From Isochrysis galbana (Eukaryota; Haptophyta; Isochrysidales; Isochrysidaceae): a stretch of 64,000 nucleotides of DNA. The stretch covers positions 905,024-969,023 of the forward strand of contig CM030935.1 in assembly GCA_018136815.1 (NCBI GenBank), given 5' to 3'. Both the position numbers and the translations under genes were made by a program. This document shows positions 59,773 to 64,000 of the stretch, in pieces. Position 1 is the first letter of the stretch, and every line of letters starts with the position of its first letter. A model generated the notes under the pieces. That model was not told the DNA's origin. It did no database searches and saw nothing but the letters and a program-made list of their open reading frames with translations.

Positions 59773-60618
59773 ATGCCGGCCGCTATGTGCACGACAGCGG
59801 AGTGTACGGGCTCAGCGAAACGGCTCCTTCTCTTAGGCAAAGCGCCGCGTATGGCCGCCCCGCCAGCGGCAAACGAGTCGCAAAAAAAGAGGAACAAGGC
59901 GGGCATTGCAGCGGTGCCTGCGAGGCGCTGCGCTACGAGGACCTGTCCGGAGCCAGACGAGGCTTTGGCGCAGTCCATGGCTACGTCGAAGGCGGCGATG
60001 GTGCAGCTCGAGCAGCGCATCAACATTGTAGGCAGGTTGTCAAGACAAATCACCGGCGCCTTAGGGATTGCCACCACAGATGTCCCAGCTGATGGGGATT
60101 GCTTCTTCCACAGCTTGGCACACTTCGATGAGCTCAGACAAGCTGCTACCCTGCGGCATATGGTGGCGAGGTACGCCGCATCTGACGAGGGCCACACGCG
60201 TATGGCGGCAGTCATAGGCGAGGACGCACGACAAGTGGTGCAGGACCTCGAACGGCGAGGACGGCCTGCGGATATGGCAATCGCTCCCTTCCTTGCACAT
60301 GTTGTGCTTGGCCGTCCCGTCATCCTAATTTTGATGGCCTACAGCGAAGGCAGCGGCATGGGCACCTTGAGGTGTGTGCCTTTCTTGGGCGACGACGAGT
60401 GTGCCCAAAAACGGCACGTGTGGGTGCTTGCGCTGCCGCAGCCCGACGGACTCAGACCTCTTGGTCCTGATTGCATGTTCCACTGCGTGCCCATTACACA
60501 GCATCCCGGCGATTTGAGTTGGGAAGACCTGCGAGCTTGGTGGGTGGAGAGAGCTGAGCGGGTAGTTTCAGCCACAAGTAATGTCATACAGGCCACCCGC
60601 TCCCTGTCAATTTGTTGA
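59773..60618 (+). CDS. OTU-type cysteine protease-like protein
   Basis: The frame is open from 59650, but the first ATG is at 59773 (MPAAMCTTAECTGSAKRLLL), giving 281 residues. VPADGDCFFHSLAHFDELRQ with Asp107 and Cys110 is the OTU catalytic loop (DGDC, with F/L-F/L following), followed by the expected helix (AATLRHMVARYAAS). A histidine candidate lies in KRHVWVLALPQP (about residue 215), but alignment of the third catalytic residue is uncertain. OTU proteins remove ubiquitin; OTU domains also occur inside protist transposons. The basic, disordered N-terminal 70 residues (KRRKLDAG-type sequence lies just upstream of the chosen ATG) would suit a nuclear protein. Confidence 0.6.
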   Translation: MPAAMCTTAECTGSAKRLLLLGKAPRMAAPPAANESQKKRNKAGIAAVPARRCATRTCPEPDEALAQSMATSKAAMVQLEQRINIVGRLSRQITGALGIATTDVPADGDCFFHSLAHFDELRQAATLRHMVARYAASDEGHTRMAAVIGEDARQVVQDLERRGRPADMAIAPFLAHVVLGRPVILILMAYSEGSGMGTLRCVPFLGDDECAQKRHVWVLALPQPDGLRPLGPDCMFHCVPITQHPGDLSWEDLRAWWVERAERVVSATSNVIQATRSLSIC

Positions 60619-61564
60619 GTGTGGAAGGTCGTTGTCACCGACGTGCGCACGTGAAAATTTGAAGAGTTCTTGAAGAAAGCGACCGCCCTTGCTGCTAAAA
60701 GGCGCCCCACGAAGGGCTGAGGACAACATCTTATATGCCCTCACTATCCACTTCCTTCCCTCCCCCTTCATTCACATCCCCTTGGGCCTTCTTCGGCTTC
60801 TTGAGGGGGTGCAGCTGTGCTGCTAGCCCAATGGGCGGCGGTTTCCGGGTGTCGAATGTGTTAGCTTAGAGTGTTGGTGTTGGGGTGTCGGGCGACGCCC
60901 TTCTTCTTCCTTGTGTTGGATGGTACAATCGGAGTTTTACACCTAGCGTAGCAGCTGACATTGCCATCGCTCAGCAGCCCCACCCAGCGCCCTTTGTTTC
61001 ACGTACATACATGAGGGAGGGGCCGGCCAGCCCGCCCGCGCGCGCCGGAGCGCGAAAGCGAAGTCACTCAGCCTCGGCCATCCTTTGCTGCTTGGCTAGG
61101 GTGTCTGTCCGCGTTAGTTGACGTTGCTTCATTGTGATCGTTTGAAGTCTAGCGGTGTAAGTAAGTAAGCGTGCGCGCGCCGCCGCCGCGTACGTCGTGT
61201 TGTTGTTGTAGTTGGGCCCCAAAACAAAGGTCGGTCGTGAAGCGTGAAGCGTGGCGATGTGTGCTTGTCGAGTTGTATGTAGTGCGCCTACAAACATACG
61301 ATTTCAAGAAGGAAGAAGGCGCGCGCCCCAACCCCAAGGAAGAGAGAGGGGGTTCCCGCTTCTCCCTAACCAAAGGTACCCCCCCGGGGACCGGCAACGG
61401 AATGGACGAAACAACCACACACAACACACCAAACGGAGGTACGCATAAAAAACAAAGATGGCGATTACTTCATACATACTGCGCCTGGGAGGGAACGTAC
61501 GTAGTACGAAGCCGAACTATCATATCTAGGTACCCTATTATTATTATGAGAGACCAAGTCAACG
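60619..61564. other. Intergenic, unassigned
   Basis: No supportable gene; small ORFs on both strands only. Contains GCGCGCGC patches near 61170 and TTGTTGTTGTAG near 61200. Confidence 0.4.
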
Positions 61565-61745
61565 GCGCACCCCGGACCTGAACGACAACCCACCGGCAAG
61601 ATGGGTGGGTGGGGCGACGGATACAAGGGAAGGGGAACAAAATATTAGAATTCCCGCTGCCAGAAGAATACACCATAGACGGAGAAGCAAGCGCGCCTCT
61701 CGACAAAACGGAAGTACACCACATGCCCGATCTCTCCTGCTAGCT
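61565..61745 (+). pseudogene. LINE ORF2 fragment
   Basis: Plus-strand frames read DNPPARWVGG and then, after a shift, ILEFPLPEEYTIDGEASAPL. These match YHPPARWEGG and YAEYPLADEYTMDGKKHLDL of the LINE segment at 46115. The piece is short, frameshifted and isolated. Confidence 0.55.
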
Positions 61746-62963
61746 ACCCACCCCCCACCACCTTGGCCTCTTGGCCTCTTCACATGCACCTGCCAACTCC
61801 TGCTCTCTGTTTGTTTGCGCTGCCCTCTCCTTTGCGCGCGCGCCACGCGCTGCACGCTGGACACCCCCCAGTAAGTATAAGTATAACAATAGCGATACTA
61901 GAAGTTGTAATAGGGGTGTGAGCTGATGTGCAAGTACTGATGTAAGTACTGATGTAAGTGTCGTAAGCTCAAAACCACCGTAAGCTTACGGACTGACAGC
62001 CCAACTAGGATTCGGCGGGGGAACCCACCCGCGGGGGGGAATTCGGCGGGGGAACCCGCCCGCGGGCGGAACAAGGGCGGAGACGAGAGCGGACGGGAAG
62101 GGCACGGAGGGCGCTCGAGCGGTGGCACAGAGCGTTCGGAAGACACAGTGAGGGAAAACGTCACGCGCGGGGGGGGGGGGGGGGGACGCGCGGGAAACTA
62201 ATAGACGGAAAGGGGGTCGGGAACTCAAGGAAGCACTCGGGGAATGGGCGGGAAGGGAGAGAGGGGAGAGGGCTTCCGTGGGCGGAGTCGACGGGACGGC
62301 GCGGGGGGAGGGAACCAGGGTGCGGCGACAGAGAGGGGTCGCGTGGGGAGACCTAGCCGGGAGCGTACGAGATGGGTAAGTGTACAAGGGGCCTCCTTTA
62401 CCCGCAACACATCTCCTTTCCTTACCCCATCGTTCCTTTGTTTTCGTTTTCGGTTTCCGGGGTCCGACCCATGTAGGTGCACTTACCATGGACCCCGACC
62501 CCGATTTTGGTGCGACATATACAGATGGTATACTTGTTTCTTGTCATGGGTGACCATGACCCCTCTTCTTTCGTCACCACTTTGGTGCGGTCTTGGTTCC
62601 GCTGCAGGAATAGGAATAGGAATCCTTGGTTCTCGACTCTCGACGGCCTTGGCCAGCGTGTTGATGGTGATAAAAATCTTGAAAGAAGTTGACTATGTAC
62701 TATGACCGTTTTTTTTACCGTCTGAAGGTTTCCGTTAGTTGACTTGGTTCAAACGTCGAACGGTCAAACGTTTGCTTTGAGTTCGCGTTCGACTATTTCC
62801 CCCCACCTACTTTACTTGTAATTACAAATTTTCCTCGCCCTTAGGCCGGGCGGACCACGTGTATTACAAGATTATAAGCCTTGATACATAAAAGAAGAGG
62901 AAGTAGAAGAGGAGTGCTCGAACATGTCACTCTTCACGGGACCCCTTCCTTGTACTTTACAAT
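61746..62963. other. Intergenic upstream of the GEMIN6-like gene
   Basis: Contains GTAAGTACTGAT tandem words near 61930, inverted GGAACCCGCCCGCGGGCGGA-type sequence near 62030-62070 and a poly-G run at 62169-62184. GGTTTCCGGGGTCCG at about 62451 recurs at about 13799. No gene is supportable. Confidence 0.4.
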
Positions 62964-63720
62964 ATGGCTGCTGCGCGGGTCGCGGGAAACCTCTCCCTCG
63001 CTCGGCCAATGCTGCCCGATGGGTCCGCGGGCTCACTGGCGGGATTTGTAGGCCAGCGCGTGAGCGTGAGACTGGTGGACGGCAGGTGCTACAGCGGGTT
63101 GCTTCATACCGTCGACCCAGAGACGGGCAACGCCATCGTCCTCCGTCGGAACCCTGTGAGGCCGCCATCTGCGTGTCAACTCAAAGGATGCCTTCACCTG
63201 CTGATGCATGCATGCCATCCAACCGCCACGTAGGAGCGCCCTGAGGACTCGGTGCTGCCAGTCGCAATCCTTTCGCACGCCATACAAGGTGGGCGCACCC
63301 CGATGTCGAAATCATTATTCGCTGCTGCTATCACTGTCACCGTTGGCCGTGTGAGTTTTCAACTGCGTTGGCAAACCCCATAGACGCACTCACCCATGCA
63401 TGCAGGTTTCACATGTGAGGAGAGTTGCTCCCCTTGTGAAGATATTGCAGCCAGCAGCGTAATACCTGCCTCTCGACATTCGACTGCCGGGTCGAGACCA
63501 AATGAGCCCACGACGAGAATGCATGCGATCTGCGAGGCTCTATCTAGGTGCGTGCATGACATACGACTTTGACGTGTCGTCACTTGTCACTGTTTGCTGC
63601 ATCCTGACATTGCCGCTCCGTCAAAGTAGGCGACGAATCCCGTTCGAGCTTCGGCGTCAGCCTGGGCAAGCCTGCGTCGATGACGAAATCGTGGTGCGCC
63701 CTGATGCTCTGGGCAGTTGA
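62964..63720 (+). CDS. GEMIN6-like Sm-fold protein, four exons
   Basis: Exons 62964-63155, 63246-63288, 63406-63547 and 63630-63720 join in frame across GT-AG introns of 82-117 bp, giving 468 nt and 155 residues. Exons 1-2 encode an Sm-like fold: FVGQRVSVRLVDGRCYSGLL, TVDPETGNAIVLRR, then SVLPVAILSHAIQ, which resemble the TVDP..NIVL and GHAVQ elements of Gemin6. Exons 3-4 add a helix (MHAICEALSRRRIPFEL) and a final strand region (VDDEIVVRPDALGS), matching the two-domain layout and ~165-residue length of animal GEMIN6. GEMIN6 pairs with GEMIN7 in the SMN complex that assembles snRNP Sm rings. Alternative: another LSm-type protein. Start ATG chosen as first in frame. Confidence 0.65.
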
Positions 63721-63779
63721 CGCATTGGTTGATGCTATTTGTTTGTCTCCTGGGAGCCCACATTTTGAAAGCCTTGTTT

Positions 63780-63875
63780 TTAGCAGCTTAACGTCCACCC
63801 ACGTAGGTCTTGGGGTGTCTGGTATGTACCAGCCCGTATACAGCGCTCAATGTCCGCTGCGAGAATGAGCTCGTC
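63780..63875 (-). CDS. Terminal exon of an unidentified minus-strand gene (partial)
   Basis: After a pyrimidine-rich acceptor (AAACTTCCCCAG|GAC at 63875) the frame reads DELILAADIERCIRAGTYQT, PQDLRGWTLSC and then TAA. Composition and the clean acceptor suggest a real last exon converging on the GEMIN6-like gene. Upstream exons lie beyond the window or in 63880-64000 and could not be placed. Confidence 0.35.
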   Translation of the reverse strand, partial: DELILAADIERCIRAGTYQTPQDLRGWTLSC

Positions 63876-64000
63876 CTGGGGAAGTTTAGAGAATTGATGG
63901 ATAGCTTAGTCTTGCTGGCACGGTAGGGTGTTGCGTTTAGGAAGAAGAGGCCTGTGATCCGCCACACGCCACACGCTGAGCATGGGCTCATCAAGCAACG

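Noticed and set aside
59600-60323. N-terminal part of the 330-residue minus-strand ORF opposite the OTU gene
   Set aside because: Antisense shadow of the OTU frame; only the 59338-59600 end looks coding.

Overview
The window looks like nuclear DNA of a GC-rich unicellular eukaryotic alga. A haptophyte or another microalga of the red-plastid lineage is my best guess; this is inference from style and not from any marker gene. Supporting signs are multi-exon genes with GT-AG introns (cyclin, GEMIN6-like, PIF/Harbinger), long (CT)n/(GA)n and poly-C tracts, and very heavy retrotransposon content (Ty3/gypsy, Ty1/copia and one APE-type LINE family). I see no prokaryotic gene organisation: no operons, Shine-Dalgarno sites, CRISPR or rRNA.

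Host-type genes form small islands. On the left are a partial NAA35/MAK10 NatC subunit gene (1-980, minus), a multi-exon sulfotransferase-like gene (5620-7567, minus) and a single-pass receptor joining a periplasmic-binding-protein ectodomain to a cytosolic TIR domain (9357-12386, minus). In the middle are a 1,534-residue four-module enzyme with serine hydrolase, AMP-ligase, membrane acyltransferase-3 and carrier domains (20837-25441, plus) and an unassigned 365-residue protein (31256-32353, plus). On the right are a six-exon PHO80-type cyclin (49311-50953, minus) next to a small SAM-domain protein (51052-51342, minus), a two-exon PIF/Harbinger-type transposase (55532-56820, minus), an unassigned gene (57274-58017), an OTU-type protease-like ORF (59773-60618), a four-exon GEMIN6-like gene (62964-63720) and the last exon of one more gene (63780-63875, minus).

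The rest is nested mobile DNA. Copia pieces lie at 1384-2230, 7940-8220 and 27702-31085. Pieces of one LINE family lie at 3676-4190, 13978-17846, 25838-27230, 33345-34690, 43752-47400 and 61565-61745. The copy at 43752-47400 has a clean 17-bp target duplication and sits inside a gypsy LTR. A 934-bp SINE-like element (2429-3362) has its own 17-bp duplication. A DNA transposon with about 200-bp inverted termini fills 52739-54564.

The most notable object is the Ty3/gypsy element at 34757-43751, resuming at 47401. Its single long ORF (35464-42048) carries a complete-looking phage-type DNA methylase domain upstream of protease, RT, RNase H and integrase. The reading frame continues past a lone TGA into the rest of a chromodomain. 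The element therefore appears to combine a DNA-modifying domain with a chromatin-reading domain.
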